Positions 24,062 to 33,102 of a stretch of 64,000 bases of DNA are shown here, piece after piece. The position numbers and the translations under genes were made by a program. Source of the stretch: Gammaproteobacteria bacterium (GTDB taxonomy: Bacteria; Pseudomonadota; Gammaproteobacteria; Pseudomonadales; Pseudohongiellaceae). How positions within the stretch are numbered: the first letter of the stretch is position 1; each line of letters starts with the position of its first letter. The stretch spans positions 1-64,000 of the forward strand of contig JABJIC010000028.1 in NCBI GenBank assembly GCA_018661465.1. Direction: 5' to 3'. The notes under the pieces are model-generated. The model had not been told where the DNA came from. It saw only the letters and a program-made list of their open reading frames with translations, and did not search any database.

Positions 24062-24979
24062 ATGAAACGCCTCGTAATATCAGCTTCGACAACGCTTTTT
24101 TTGAGTCTTCTTGGTGTGCAAGCCAGTGCTCAGGATTTTGTGGCCGGTGAGCCAATAGGGACGGTTAATGAGTCTGGCGTGAGAATGCAGATGTCAGACA
24201 ATGTAAAAGTATACGGCAGCTTTCATTTCTCCGAGAGCTGTACTTTCGACCCTCAAAAGAATCTGGTTCTTGCCATGAACAATGGTAACCGCGGCGACGG
24301 TACTGAGAATGATGGTTTCGTGTCTCTGATTAATCCAGATGGAAGTGTTCATACCCCTAAGTGGATTGGCGCTACTCGTGATGGTCTTGAACTTCATCAT
24401 CCTTTAGGAAGTGCAGTTAGCAACGGTGTGCTTTATACCGTTGATGTTGGTTATGTGAGGTCTTTCGATCTCGAATCTGGTCAGCCTCTGAATGCATTTC
24501 CAGTTGAAGGTGGAACCTTGCTTAATGGAATCGCTGCTACCGCAGACGGCACAGTTTACGCATCAAACACCCGCGCTCCAGAACGTATTTATAAAGTATC
24601 ACCTAGCGGAGAGACATCAATCTTTGCTGAAGGTGCACCTCTAGCTGCTCCTAATGGAGTTGCTATGGATCTGGATGGAAATATCGTGGTTGTAAATGTA
24701 GGGGATAACGCAGTTATTACCTATAACCCTGATGGTGAAGTCATTAACACAGAATATTCAGCGGAAGGTGGCAACGATGGAATTATCGTCACCGAGGACG
24801 GAACCAAATATACAAGCAGTGTTCGATTCGGCAGTGTCTCGAAAATTGTACTTGGTGAGGATGCAGAAGTTATTGCCACTGGTATCCCCAGTGCTGCTTC
24901 CATGTGTTATGACTCCGTACAAAAGCAGTTAGTCATTCCATTGAATGGCAATTTTGCGTTGGCGTTTATCAAGCTCTAG
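24062..24979 (+). CDS. SMP-30/gluconolactonase-like secreted beta-propeller
   Basis: 305 residues. Signal peptide (about 1-23, ASA/QD). NHL/SMP-30-like blades follow: LNGIAATADGTVYASNT, APNGVAMDLDGNIVVVNVGDN and GGNDGIIVTEDGTKYTSS. Spaced Asn/Asp/Glu residues could bind a divalent metal, as in gluconolactonases. It probably acts as a lactonase or arylesterase in the periplasm. RBS CAGGAG is 10 bp before the ATG. No operon partner. The exact substrate is unknown. Confidence 0.75.
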   Translation: MKRLVISASTTLFLSLLGVQASAQDFVAGEPIGTVNESGVRMQMSDNVKVYGSFHFSESCTFDPQKNLVLAMNNGNRGDGTENDGFVSLINPDGSVHTPKWIGATRDGLELHHPLGSAVSNGVLYTVDVGYVRSFDLESGQPLNAFPVEGGTLLNGIAATADGTVYASNTRAPERIYKVSPSGETSIFAEGAPLAAPNGVAMDLDGNIVVVNVGDNAVITYNPDGEVINTEYSAEGGNDGIIVTEDGTKYTSSVRFGSVSKIVLGEDAEVIATGIPSAASMCYDSVQKQLVIPLNGNFALAFIKL

Positions 24980-25026
24980 AGATACGGGTTTTAGAGAGTC
25001 ACTCCACGGGTTCCTTAGAGAATTCC

Positions 25027-25437
25027 TTAGAGCAGCTCTATTTCTATTCGACTCTTGAGTAGTTGAAAGGCAGCTTCGAAGGCATTATCAATGTCGTCTT
25101 GGTTGCCTTTTTCATATGCAGGATCGGGAATGCTCCAATGTAGTCTTTGGCAGGCGCCGAGAAAAGCAGGGCACTCTTCTTTGGCAGCCTGATCACACAC
25201 AGTTATCACATAATCGAATTCTGACGACTGAAACTCATCCCATGATTTGCTATGCGGATTTTCGCAGGGGATGTTGTGCCGCTGCAATGTACGAAGGGAA
25301 TCTGGGTGGATGTATCCAACGGGAGAACTTCCTGCACTAACTGCGTGAAAACTTCCTTTGCCAAGATGATTAACCAAGGCTTCCCCCATGATGGAGCGGC
25401 ATGAATTCCCGGTACAAAGCACTAATACATTTTTCAT
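25027..25437 (-). CDS. arsC: Arsenate reductase, low-molecular-weight phosphatase (ArsC) type
   Basis: 136 residues from the ATG at 25437; a TTG two codons earlier is the alternative. P-loop CTGNSCRS (CX5R) at about residues 8-15, then HSKSWDEF, the ITVCDQA cysteine region and the final WSIPDPA with the general-acid Asp. The CX5R plus the VCD cysteine are the marks of thioredoxin-coupled arsenate reductases rather than protein tyrosine phosphatases. It reduces As(V) to As(III) in the cytoplasm. No arsB/acr3 or arsR is nearby, so the export partner must be elsewhere. Confidence 0.85.
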   Translation of the reverse strand: MKNVLVLCTGNSCRSIMGEALVNHLGKGSFHAVSAGSSPVGYIHPDSLRTLQRHNIPCENPHSKSWDEFQSSEFDYVITVCDQAAKEECPAFLGACQRLHWSIPDPAYEKGNQDDIDNAFEAAFQLLKSRIEIELL

Positions 25438-25463
25438 TCCCAAACTCTTTTTAGGTCCTTCGC

Positions 25464-27185
25464 TTACCAGCCACCACCGCCACCTCCACCGCCACCACCA
25501 CCGGAGAATCCGCCGCCACCCGCCCCAGAGCCGGATCCAGGTGCAGTTGATGCTGATGAAATCGTGGAGGAGAGGTCACTACCTATATTGTCGGCAAAGC
25601 TCCCCATTTCAAGGCTGCTGAAGGCGCCGTAATACCACACAGGGTGATAACTATTCCCTGTCTGAGCCTTGATGGACAAGAATACTTTAGTGAACTGTTC
25701 TGCCCAGTCATGCTCCACATCCAGAGCGATAGCAAAGGGCAGATATTTTTCGAACAATTCAGGTGTCATGTCGGGGGGATGACTTAGATTGAGGTCGTCC
25801 TTTTCTGCAACCTCCAGATACAATTTGAACCCGTCCAGTTTGTCCATTAACTTTCTGCCCCTGCTTGATGGCGCGGCCATCAATTTAATAAACACAGCGT
25901 GAAGAATGAAGTTCAGAACTACGGGGATTGCAACTATCACTGTTGCAAGGTTTAACAAACCGATGATTACTAACGCCAGCATTGAACCAATCATTGAAGG
26001 AGCGAGATACATATAGTTCTTTGCGAAATAAATGCTGAGATAATCTTTTCTCAAAGCCTGCCGGTGCGCCAACATGGTTTTGCTCAATTCATAGTGATTC
26101 TCATTTTGCAGCTCAATGCTGGACTTGTCTTTGAATAATCGTGCCAATAGCGCTTGTTCACCAGGAGCGAGTTCTTTTGTGGAATCTTTCTTATCCAGAG
26201 TATAGGTCTTGTCTTCTTGCGTAATAGATAGATAACCCTTTACCGCCAAATTGATAATCGCGGCAGTAAATACTTTTTTATCATAGCCCATGGTATTGAT
26301 GTACCGGGCAGACGCTGGAGAATATCCCTTGGGCGGTTCATAGTGCGGGAACACAGGGCCGGCTTTTGGGTCGCGGCCTACTTTGTTCCAAACTAGTTGA
26401 AGATAGATAGCTGAAAGAATTAAGGCTAGAAGGGCTATTAGAAGCCCGCTGTTGTCATTCAGTAGATATAGGGCGCGATCACCGCTATTCGGTTCGTAGA
26501 CCAAACCTTTTGGCCAGCTCAAAACCACAGTCAAACCTTCTCTCGGGTTCAGTGTGCCTGTACCGGTTATGTTGGCGCCACCTTGGGAAAGTTCTGTTGT
26601 ATAGGCTTGACCACTCGCCCCAAACGGACCGGTATAACCCTCTACTGCCAAGTCTGAAATCCCGACCTGCTCGGGCAATTGGATGGAGGCAGAGGCCTGC
26701 AGGATTCTGAAGTCCCAGCCATTTCCTGTCACATTCCAGTAGAGTTCATCGTGATCATCGAAATAGCCTAACTGGCGATTAGTTTGATATCTAAGCTCGT
26801 AGCTATGAATTCCGTTGGCGAGTAAGACGTCAGCATCGCCTATATAGACTCGTACACCATTTGCTCTGGAATCAATATACCAAGGTTCATTATTGCCGCC
26901 TCTGGTAACGCTCATGGGCTGAAAGTTTACACGAATGGCATTGCCGAGCCGGTCTTCGTATTGAGTCGGAAAATCCCGATAGATGCCGCGCTGAATTCTA
27001 TTACCTTCCGATCTCACGGTGATCTTTTCAGTCACAGTCATCGAGGCATCGGCATGGATTTCAATGTCACTGTGATAGGAAAGAATTTCTTCCTGGGCAA
27101 GCGCGCTATTGATAGTGGCAAACGAGAGACCGCTTAAAAACAGTGCAAGATGTAGAGCTTTGTTGATCATTTCTTTTCTTATCAT
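25464..27185 (-). CDS. DUF2207 membrane protein with Gly-rich C-terminus
   Basis: 573 residues. Signal peptide (about 1-30), an N-terminal DUF2207 beta domain (EEILSYHSDIEIHADASMTVTEKITV...) facing the periplasm, then transmembrane helices at about 245-265 and 400-450. A cytoplasmic winged-helix-like region (VFTAAIINLAVKGYLSI) lies between them. The end is extraordinary: after SSASTAPGSGSG comes a run of glycines with an FSGGGG unit and a terminal Trp. Partner of LemA, whose gene overlaps its start by four bases on the same strand. The pair is common in envelope stress and surface maintenance, but its biochemical role is not known. Confidence 0.87.
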   Translation of the reverse strand: MIRKEMINKALHLALFLSGLSFATINSALAQEEILSYHSDIEIHADASMTVTEKITVRSEGNRIQRGIYRDFPTQYEDRLGNAIRVNFQPMSVTRGGNNEPWYIDSRANGVRVYIGDADVLLANGIHSYELRYQTNRQLGYFDDHDELYWNVTGNGWDFRILQASASIQLPEQVGISDLAVEGYTGPFGASGQAYTTELSQGGANITGTGTLNPREGLTVVLSWPKGLVYEPNSGDRALYLLNDNSGLLIALLALILSAIYLQLVWNKVGRDPKAGPVFPHYEPPKGYSPASARYINTMGYDKKVFTAAIINLAVKGYLSITQEDKTYTLDKKDSTKELAPGEQALLARLFKDKSSIELQNENHYELSKTMLAHRQALRKDYLSIYFAKNYMYLAPSMIGSMLALVIIGLLNLATVIVAIPVVLNFILHAVFIKLMAAPSSRGRKLMDKLDGFKLYLEVAEKDDLNLSHPPDMTPELFEKYLPFAIALDVEHDWAEQFTKVFLSIKAQTGNSYHPVWYYGAFSSLEMGSFADNIGSDLSSTISSASTAPGSGSGAGGGGFSGGGGGGGGGGGW

Positions 27186-27733
27186 TTCTCAAGCTCCACT
27201 ACCGGAGCCGATCTCTGTTGCTTATCATCGATTTCGAAATATTCGGCAGCTTTAAAGTTGAACGGTTTTGCTATGAGCAGGTGAGGGAATGTCTGGGTTC
27301 TGGTATTGAAGATACGCACAGCGCCGTTATAAAACCTGCGCGCATATTGCACATGGTTCTCTATCTCAGTCAGCTCGGATTGCAACTGCTGGAAATTCTC
27401 ATCGGCCTTCAGGTCTGGATAATCTTCAGCTACGACCACCAGTTGATGTACGGCTGTTGCTATCTGAGCTTCGATGTTGGCTTTTTCAGGTAGATGGGCG
27501 GCAGCCTGGCTGCTAGCGCGTAATTCTGTAACAGCCTGTAGTGTTGCTTTCTCGTGGTCTGAATAGGCTTTTACGGTAGTGACTAATTGTGGAACCAGGT
27601 CGTGGCGACGCTTCAGCTGTACATCGATATCGCTCCAGGATGCCAACACCAGATTGCGGTCGCTAATCAGGCGATTGTATATCCAGATTGTGAGTCCGAA
27701 AATTACAGCCAGGAGAATAAGGAGTTCAAGCAT
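27182..27733 (-). CDS. lemA: LemA family membrane protein
   Basis: 183 residues from the ATG at 27733. A longer frame would run back through the terminator at 27783-27816 and is rejected. N-terminal transmembrane helix (about 3-20), then the LemA signature: YNRLISDRNLVLASWSDIDVQLKRRHDLVPQLV, and a helical coiled coil ending RRFYNGAVRIFNTRTQTFPHLLIA. LemA anchors in the inner membrane with its helical domain in the cytoplasm or periplasm depending on species. It is paired with DUF2207, as in many bacteria. Confidence 0.88.
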   Translation of the reverse strand: MLELLILLAVIFGLTIWIYNRLISDRNLVLASWSDIDVQLKRRHDLVPQLVTTVKAYSDHEKATLQAVTELRASSQAAAHLPEKANIEAQIATAVHQLVVVAEDYPDLKADENFQQLQSELTEIENHVQYARRFYNGAVRIFNTRTQTFPHLLIAKPFNFKAAEYFEIDDKQQRSAPVVELEK

Positions 27734-27782
27734 GTTTGCAGTATAGCAAACGAGAAGGACTGGAAGTGCTAAACTCAGGGCG

Positions 27783-27816
27783 AAAAAAAAGGGATACTTT
27801 CGTATCCCTTTTTTAT
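27783..27816. terminator. Bidirectional terminator between TonB receptor and lemA
   Basis: GGGATAC (27791-27797), TTTC, GTATCCC (27802-27808), with an A-run on the left and a T-run on the right. It ends the minus-strand TonB receptor transcript before lemA. Confidence 0.92.
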
Positions 27817-27877
27817 TGTACTTCTGTGGTTGAATCAAAGCAGACTCCTTACAGAACCTGCTTTTGGATTCAAATCC

Positions 27878-30643
27878 TTAGAAGTCCATTCTGACACGTG
27901 CGTAGTAGAACGCGCCTTCGATGCCCCATGGAGTGGAACCTGTGTAAGCGTTACCAGATCCGATAGTTCCATCTAGGTTGTCGATGTCAGTTGCACCGTC
28001 TTCATCGAATACGTTGTTCGCACCGACGATGAAAGTGTAGTTGTCGTTCCAAGTGTATGCAGCTTCTACGTCAAAAACGTTTTCGCCGTCATAGCAGTTG
28101 TCGCGATAGAGGCCAAACTCACAATCGATATTAACGTTAGTACCATTAACACCACGTGGAGTAGGGTCTCCGCTCCAATCACCAACTATCCAGTCGTCGT
28201 ATGTACGTAGACGAGCAAGGAAGCGGAAGTCTTCGTAGAAGTGGTTGTATGTGAATACACCCCGGTTTTCGGGGTTGTAATTCTCAAGACCAACAACACG
28301 GTTACGGCTTACTTCAGAACCAGCATTATCTACTTCTGTTTCAGTCCAGTTCCATGCACCGATTAGAGTACCGTTACCCATGTCGCCCCAATCCAGATCC
28401 CATGTAGCAACAATGTCAACGCCGGTTGTAGTGGTGTCGAAATCATTGGTATAGAAGGATACTGAGCTCAGGTCAGACGCGCCGGGTACACCAAGTTCCT
28501 GAAGGCAAAGAGCCAGGTTGCCGGCAGGGTTAGCTGCAGCGCCTGGGCAGTTCTGACCAGCAGGTACAGGACGACCAGCAATATCGATAGTACCAGTTTG
28601 TGAAATACGATCTTCCAATTCAATATTGAAGTAATCAACACTTACATTGATATCGTCAGTCACATCCCAAACAACACCAGCAGAAAAGTTAGCGGAATCT
28701 TCTGCTGTCAATTCTTCAGCTCCAAGGAACTGTGCGATTGGGTTGCCTGGAGGAATCTGACCACGTTGCTGCAACTCGCCGTCAACTGTAATAGTTGAAA
28801 GCTTGGTTACGTTTTCCTGACCAGGAGTCGGAGCACGGAAACCAGTGTTGTAGGAAGCACGTAGAGTCAGAGTGTCGCTTAAGCGATATCGACCAGCAAT
28901 TTTGTAGTTGCTAGTGTCACCGAAAGATTCGAAGTCTTCGTAGCGAAGTGCTATGGAGCCTGTGAATGCGTCAGTGATATCAGCTTCTGCTTCTGTATAC
29001 AGAGCGAAGTTTGAACGACCCCAGAGGCCAGCCTGTGCAGGGCTGAAACCAGCAAAACCGTGAGCACCGATGCTCAGGTTAGGCAGAGGAGTAGTACCGT
29101 CGCTGTATGTGTTAGAACCATTTACGTTTTGGAATGCATATTGGCCAGAATTCCAAGACGCTTCTTCACCAATAATGGTTTCGAAACGCTCATCACGCCA
29201 CTCAGTACCAAACGCAATGCTCAAGTCTGAAGCAAAGCCATCAACAGGCATTGTGTAGACAAAGTCTGCATTGAAGTTTGTTTCTGACTGAACGTAAGAA
29301 CCGATGTCGAAATCACGCTGAAGAGCGCCATTTACGATACCGTTTGGTCCATTGGACGGGTTCCATGTGTTGTTGAGGAAAAAGCTTACCTTGTTACGAC
29401 CGTAGCTCGCGCTAACATCATAAGTAAGGTTTGAGCTTAGCTCACCTCGAACACCACCAACGAAGCTCACATCTTTCAGTGCGCCACCGAAGGCCGGAGT
29501 ATATCCGCCAGGAACAAGCTGATTCATAACCCAGCAGTTAGCTGGAAGAGCGCCAAGTGCTGCTGCATCAGCTGCTACAACTCCTGCGTCTAGAGCTACA
29601 CCGTTTGAACCAGAACCCGGGCTAGCAAGAGCTGGACAGTTGGAAGTGATTCCAGTTTGACCGGCTGCGATATTTGTATCTACAACAGCACGTACGCCGT
29701 CGTTGGTATAAGTACCGCTACGATTATTTGGGTTACGGAAGTAGAAACCACCTTCGGTTTCACGGGCTCCGTAGTTACCAAACGCATAAATTTCCTGAGT
29801 GTCTGAAAGCTCGATACCGGAATTGAAGAATACATTCCAGTTATCGCGATATTCAGGACCGCCCCAGACTTGAGCGTATGGAGAAGCAATTGCAGTGTTA
29901 CCTGCATTGATCAGCGTTGTAGCATCAGTACGCTGAAGCGATCGGCTAGTAGCATCCTGCTCACTCCAGCTACCAGTAATATTCATAAAACCGTCGTCAC
30001 CTAAAGGCAGACCGATATTACCCATATACTGAACTAAGCCACCATCACCCTCGCCAAACTCACCAGTACGGGCTTCAAGAGTCATGCCGTCTCGATCGTC
30101 TTTAAGTACGAAGTTGATTACGCCTGCAATCGCGTCAGAACCGTATTGTGCCGCAGCACCATCACGGAGAATTTCAGTTTGCTTGAACGCCAAAGCTGGA
30201 ATAGCTGAGATGTCCGCACCCTGAGAACCGGCAGAAAGTGATCCGCCCAGCTCAGCGATAACACCTGAACGGTGACGGCGCTTGCCGTTTACCAGAACAA
30301 GAATGTTATCGGGTGGCAGGCCGCGAAGAGTCGCTGGGCGTACCAGTGTGGCAGCGTCAGAGATTTCGTTACGGCTTACGTTGTATGAAGGTACTGAAGT
30401 CTTCAACATTTCGTTGAGATCAGCAAAACCCATATTGGCGAATTCATCACCACTGATTACATCTACTGGAACCGATGAATCTGATGCACTACGCTGTGGG
30501 CGACGTGAACCGATGGTAACAATTTCTTCAACATCGTTCGCCTGTTGTGCAAACACCATTGGCGCATAGCCAGCCGGTGCTAACAAACCAAGCGCTATGG
30601 CGGCAGGAAGGATTCTCCGCGCCAGCTTAGGTCGTGTTGTCAT
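27878..30643 (-). CDS. TonB-dependent outer membrane receptor
   Basis: 921 residues. Signal peptide (about 1-33, VFA/QQ), then a TonB-box-like segment EEIVTIGSRRPQR and a plug domain (VISGDEFANMGFADLNEML ... LRGLPPDNILVLVNGKRRHRSG ... EILRDGAAAQYGSDAIAGVINFVLKD). A roughly 700-residue barrel ends ARVRMDF with the terminal Phe. The plug follows the 'SA/sugar-type' receptors of marine gammaproteobacteria, which often import oligosaccharides, peptides or lipids rather than siderophores. No binding partner, SusD or TonB gene is next to it. Its own terminator and long leader make it a single-gene unit. Substrate unknown. Confidence 0.93.
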   Translation of the reverse strand: MTTRPKLARRILPAAIALGLLAPAGYAPMVFAQQANDVEEIVTIGSRRPQRSASDSSVPVDVISGDEFANMGFADLNEMLKTSVPSYNVSRNEISDAATLVRPATLRGLPPDNILVLVNGKRRHRSGVIAELGGSLSAGSQGADISAIPALAFKQTEILRDGAAAQYGSDAIAGVINFVLKDDRDGMTLEARTGEFGEGDGGLVQYMGNIGLPLGDDGFMNITGSWSEQDATSRSLQRTDATTLINAGNTAIASPYAQVWGGPEYRDNWNVFFNSGIELSDTQEIYAFGNYGARETEGGFYFRNPNNRSGTYTNDGVRAVVDTNIAAGQTGITSNCPALASPGSGSNGVALDAGVVAADAAALGALPANCWVMNQLVPGGYTPAFGGALKDVSFVGGVRGELSSNLTYDVSASYGRNKVSFFLNNTWNPSNGPNGIVNGALQRDFDIGSYVQSETNFNADFVYTMPVDGFASDLSIAFGTEWRDERFETIIGEEASWNSGQYAFQNVNGSNTYSDGTTPLPNLSIGAHGFAGFSPAQAGLWGRSNFALYTEAEADITDAFTGSIALRYEDFESFGDTSNYKIAGRYRLSDTLTLRASYNTGFRAPTPGQENVTKLSTITVDGELQQRGQIPPGNPIAQFLGAEELTAEDSANFSAGVVWDVTDDINVSVDYFNIELEDRISQTGTIDIAGRPVPAGQNCPGAAANPAGNLALCLQELGVPGASDLSSVSFYTNDFDTTTTGVDIVATWDLDWGDMGNGTLIGAWNWTETEVDNAGSEVSRNRVVGLENYNPENRGVFTYNHFYEDFRFLARLRTYDDWIVGDWSGDPTPRGVNGTNVNIDCEFGLYRDNCYDGENVFDVEAAYTWNDNYTFIVGANNVFDEDGATDIDNLDGTIGSGNAYTGSTPWGIEGAFYYARVRMDF

Positions 30644-31133
30644 TTACTTTCCCCTTATAGAAGTAAAGTTGTTTAGCCTCAATTGAGCAGGCTTTGAGTA
30701 ACGTAGATTTTCGAGAAATCAGGCATTCCCTATGCCAGGGCACAGAGCCGCATGCAGACTCTCGAAACTGCGTGTATGGAGAATATGATTCTCCACTCGA
30801 AATGTCCAATTTTCTTATGCATTTGTCCGCTGTGAGCGCCGAAAAGTCTGCTTTTCGGAAGATTCTTACAAATCTGAGCTAAGGCAAAAGAAACCGGTTG
30901 TTAAGGGGGAATTAACCCCCTGTTTCTATATTGGCCGTTGGGACCCTAAATTTAGGAAAAACTGGTTATTTTTCGACCAATTATGTCCAGTTTGAGCAGG
31001 GTGATGACAAAATCATTGGAAAGTGTGGATTTGTCAGAAAACCTCAATAGGCCTGCAGGAAATGGATCATTGTTGCTGTTCCTACATATGGGGGAGTATG
31101 GAGCGTGATTTTTGACAAAAATCAGCTTGGTGC
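30644..31133. other. Leader/promoter region of the TonB receptor, with several hairpins
   Basis: There is no gene in this stretch. Inverted repeats: GGAGAAT/ATTCTCC (30778-30794), CCGAAAAG/CTTTTCGG (30839-30858) and GGGGG/CCCCC (30905-30920). Two TTAA cores 11 bp apart (30901 and 30912) make a weak PmrA-like arrangement. No T-runs follow the hairpins, so they are more likely operators or leader structures than terminators. Which of them are transcribed is unknown. Confidence 0.5.
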
Positions 31134-31156
31134 GGAGCTCTCCAATGAGGAGCTCC
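31134..31156 (-). terminator. Terminator of the DmpA-family peptidase gene
   Basis: GGAGCTC (31134-31140) pairs with GAGCTCC (31150-31156), directly after the minus-strand stop at 31157. On that strand a short T-rich stretch (TTTTTG) comes about 12 bases further on. It is a plausible but not ideal intrinsic terminator. Confidence 0.6.
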
Positions 31157-32344
31157 CTATTGAGATATTCTGCTATTCCAGTTCAGTGCCTCATATTCCT
31201 CGAGTAATGGAATCAACTGATCGAGGGGGATAGCTTCCAACGTTCCTCTCGTGCTTGATACGGTAGTAGCCTTCAGAATGGCATTGTAGATTGCTTCTTC
31301 GGTGGCTTCTGCCGTCGCGGCGAATAAAGGGCTCATGGACTCGTTAACCAAAACCTCGATGGCCACAGGGGAGTCGCTGAAGCGAGGTTTTCGAACAGAA
31401 GGGTTGGTAGAGAAAGCTACAACATAGTCACCAGATCCATTGCTGGCTGAGGAACCGGTTCTAGCCAAGCCCATGATGGCTCGCATGCCAACTCTATCCA
31501 GGTTTCTGGCAGTCAGGGGTGCATCGGTAGCAACAACAATCATTATGGAACCATCTTCTCGGTCACTGTCAGAGCCTTTCGGAATTACATAATCTCGAAA
31601 TGAGTAGTTAGCCAATTCTCTGCCGACAGGTGCTCCATTCATATTGAGTACGCCACCGAAATTGGTTTGAACTAAAACACCGACTGTATAGCCGCCCAAT
31701 TCTTCCGGTAAGACTCGTGAGCTCGTTCCGATGCCTCCTTTCCAGCCAAAGGCTTGAGTGCCAGTTCCTGCTCCGACACTACCTTCTGCTACAGGACCCG
31801 AGCTGGCATTGTTTAGAGCGGCGAACACTTCATCATGACCGATTGGGTCGGCCCACATATTATTTACACGGCTATCGTTGGTTTCTCCGACGATAGGGTT
31901 GAGGGTATGTTCGCCCATCCCAGGTTGTTGGTACATCCAGTCTTTGAGGGCGCTGGCAGCGCTCCATACGCAGAGCGTGCAGGTAAGAATGATTGGGGTT
32001 TCGATTTCGCCAAACTCGCGAACCTGAGTTTCACCGATCATTTTACCGTAGCCGTTGCCAATGTGTATCCAGGCAGGTATAGGATTGGTGTAAAGATTTC
32101 CTGGAGCAGGAATAATTGCAGTGGCACCTGAGCGAATGTCATCACCTTCGATTACAGTCTCGTGGCCAACTCGTACCCCAGTAACATCTGTTATGGCATT
32201 TAGCGCCCCGGTTTCAAAAATTCCAATTTCAAGACCAATATCTCGAGCTCTGGGTCTTTCTTCCTGTGCGAGGCTGTTAGTAAAGGATAAAAGCAGGGTT
32301 GAAACAATCAAGATGCCAAGCTTTCGCTGTCGGGAGTTGGTCAT
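31157..32344 (-). CDS. P1/S58-family aminopeptidase (DmpA/BapA type)
   Basis: 395 residues from the ATG at 32344, with AGGAAAAGTA just before it; the longer frame lacks a ribosome site. Signal peptide (about 1-26, SLAQ/EE). The S58 fold opens LEIGIFETGALNAITDVTGVRVGH and continues GWKGGIGTSSRVLPEE. The autocleavage/nucleophile region ASNGSGDYVVAFST contains the Ser that becomes the new N-terminus after self-cleavage. Enzymes of the family release N-terminal D- or L-residues or beta-amino acids from peptides. Exported here, so it acts on peptides in the periplasm. It shares the strand with the SnoaL gene 60 bp upstream. Confidence 0.87.
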   Translation of the reverse strand: MTNSRQRKLGILIVSTLLLSFTNSLAQEERPRARDIGLEIGIFETGALNAITDVTGVRVGHETVIEGDDIRSGATAIIPAPGNLYTNPIPAWIHIGNGYGKMIGETQVREFGEIETPIILTCTLCVWSAASALKDWMYQQPGMGEHTLNPIVGETNDSRVNNMWADPIGHDEVFAALNNASSGPVAEGSVGAGTGTQAFGWKGGIGTSSRVLPEELGGYTVGVLVQTNFGGVLNMNGAPVGRELANYSFRDYVIPKGSDSDREDGSIMIVVATDAPLTARNLDRVGMRAIMGLARTGSSASNGSGDYVVAFSTNPSVRKPRFSDSPVAIEVLVNESMSPLFAATAEATEEAIYNAILKATTVSSTRGTLEAIPLDQLIPLLEEYEALNWNSRISQ

Positions 32345-32404
32345 TACTTTTCCTACCTGCTTGGAATGAAACAAATTTCAAGGGGCTTCTTTTAGGGAGC
32401 CTCC

Positions 32405-32908
32405 TTATTGAGGTGAGAGCGCACTGGTATAGGTAGCAAGATCAAAATAATCGCGCCACATTTTAATTTTGCCATCTTCCATCAGGAAATAGCCAAGACA
32501 GGGCAGGTCGATGTTATTGCCCAGAGCTACGGTGTGATCCACTCGCTCAACCATTACTATATCGCCTTCAACCAGCAAATTAAGAATTTCCCATTCTGTG
32601 CTTTCCCAGGGCCGCATAAAATTGGCAATAAAATCTCGCACATTCTCCCTGCCGGAGATCGGCTGAGTAGGCATATTGTAGTAGGTACCATCTTCGGTGA
32701 AATATGTGGCGAGCTCATCGGCGTCGAGATTTGACCAGGCAGCGACGAATTCACGGATTATAGTTTCGTTTTCAGTCATGTTTGTATCCGCGGCTTGAGC
32801 CCATGAAGAGTGGACGGGACTAATCAATAGTATGAATAGGAAAAAAGCTGACAGAAGAGGTGTTTGCTTGTTTGGTTTGGCCGTAACTGTCTTAGCGATC
32901 TTTAACAT
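32405..32908 (-). CDS. Exported SnoaL/limonene-epoxide-hydrolase-like (NTF2 fold) protein
   Basis: 167 residues. Signal peptide (about 1-38, WAQA/AD), then one NTF2/SnoaL domain: NETIIREFVAAWSNLDADELATYFTEDGTYYNMPTQPISGRENVRDFI, then a WEILNLLVEGDIVMVERVDH strand and a C-terminal IKMWRDYFDLATY. The cone-shaped fold binds hydrophobic molecules in epoxide hydrolases and polyketide cyclases. The putative Asp/Arg/Asp triad could fit LEH-type hydrolysis (D and R in the last strand, WRDYFD). Upstream of the DmpA gene on the same strand. Substrate not inferable. Confidence 0.78.
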   Translation of the reverse strand: MLKIAKTVTAKPNKQTPLLSAFFLFILLISPVHSSWAQAADTNMTENETIIREFVAAWSNLDADELATYFTEDGTYYNMPTQPISGRENVRDFIANFMRPWESTEWEILNLLVEGDIVMVERVDHTVALGNNIDLPCLGYFLMEDGKIKMWRDYFDLATYTSALSPQ

Positions 32909-33102
32909 GATCTGCTCCTTAGAATGAGTATCGTGTACCTAGATGATCTTAGCAGCTTTCAGGCTGGATTCTGAATCAGTTTTAGGCACATTTTGAAACA
33001 ATTCAGAGGGTGGTTTGGCTCGATATGCGCAGGGAATTGGGGTAGTCTACGCTGGTCTCTGACGAGCAGATTGCGTACGAAAAACAGGGAAAAAAATAAT
33101 AA

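Noticed and set aside
27734-27838. N-terminal extension of LemA
   Set aside because: It would be read through the strong terminator at 27783-27816 and adds nothing LemA-like.
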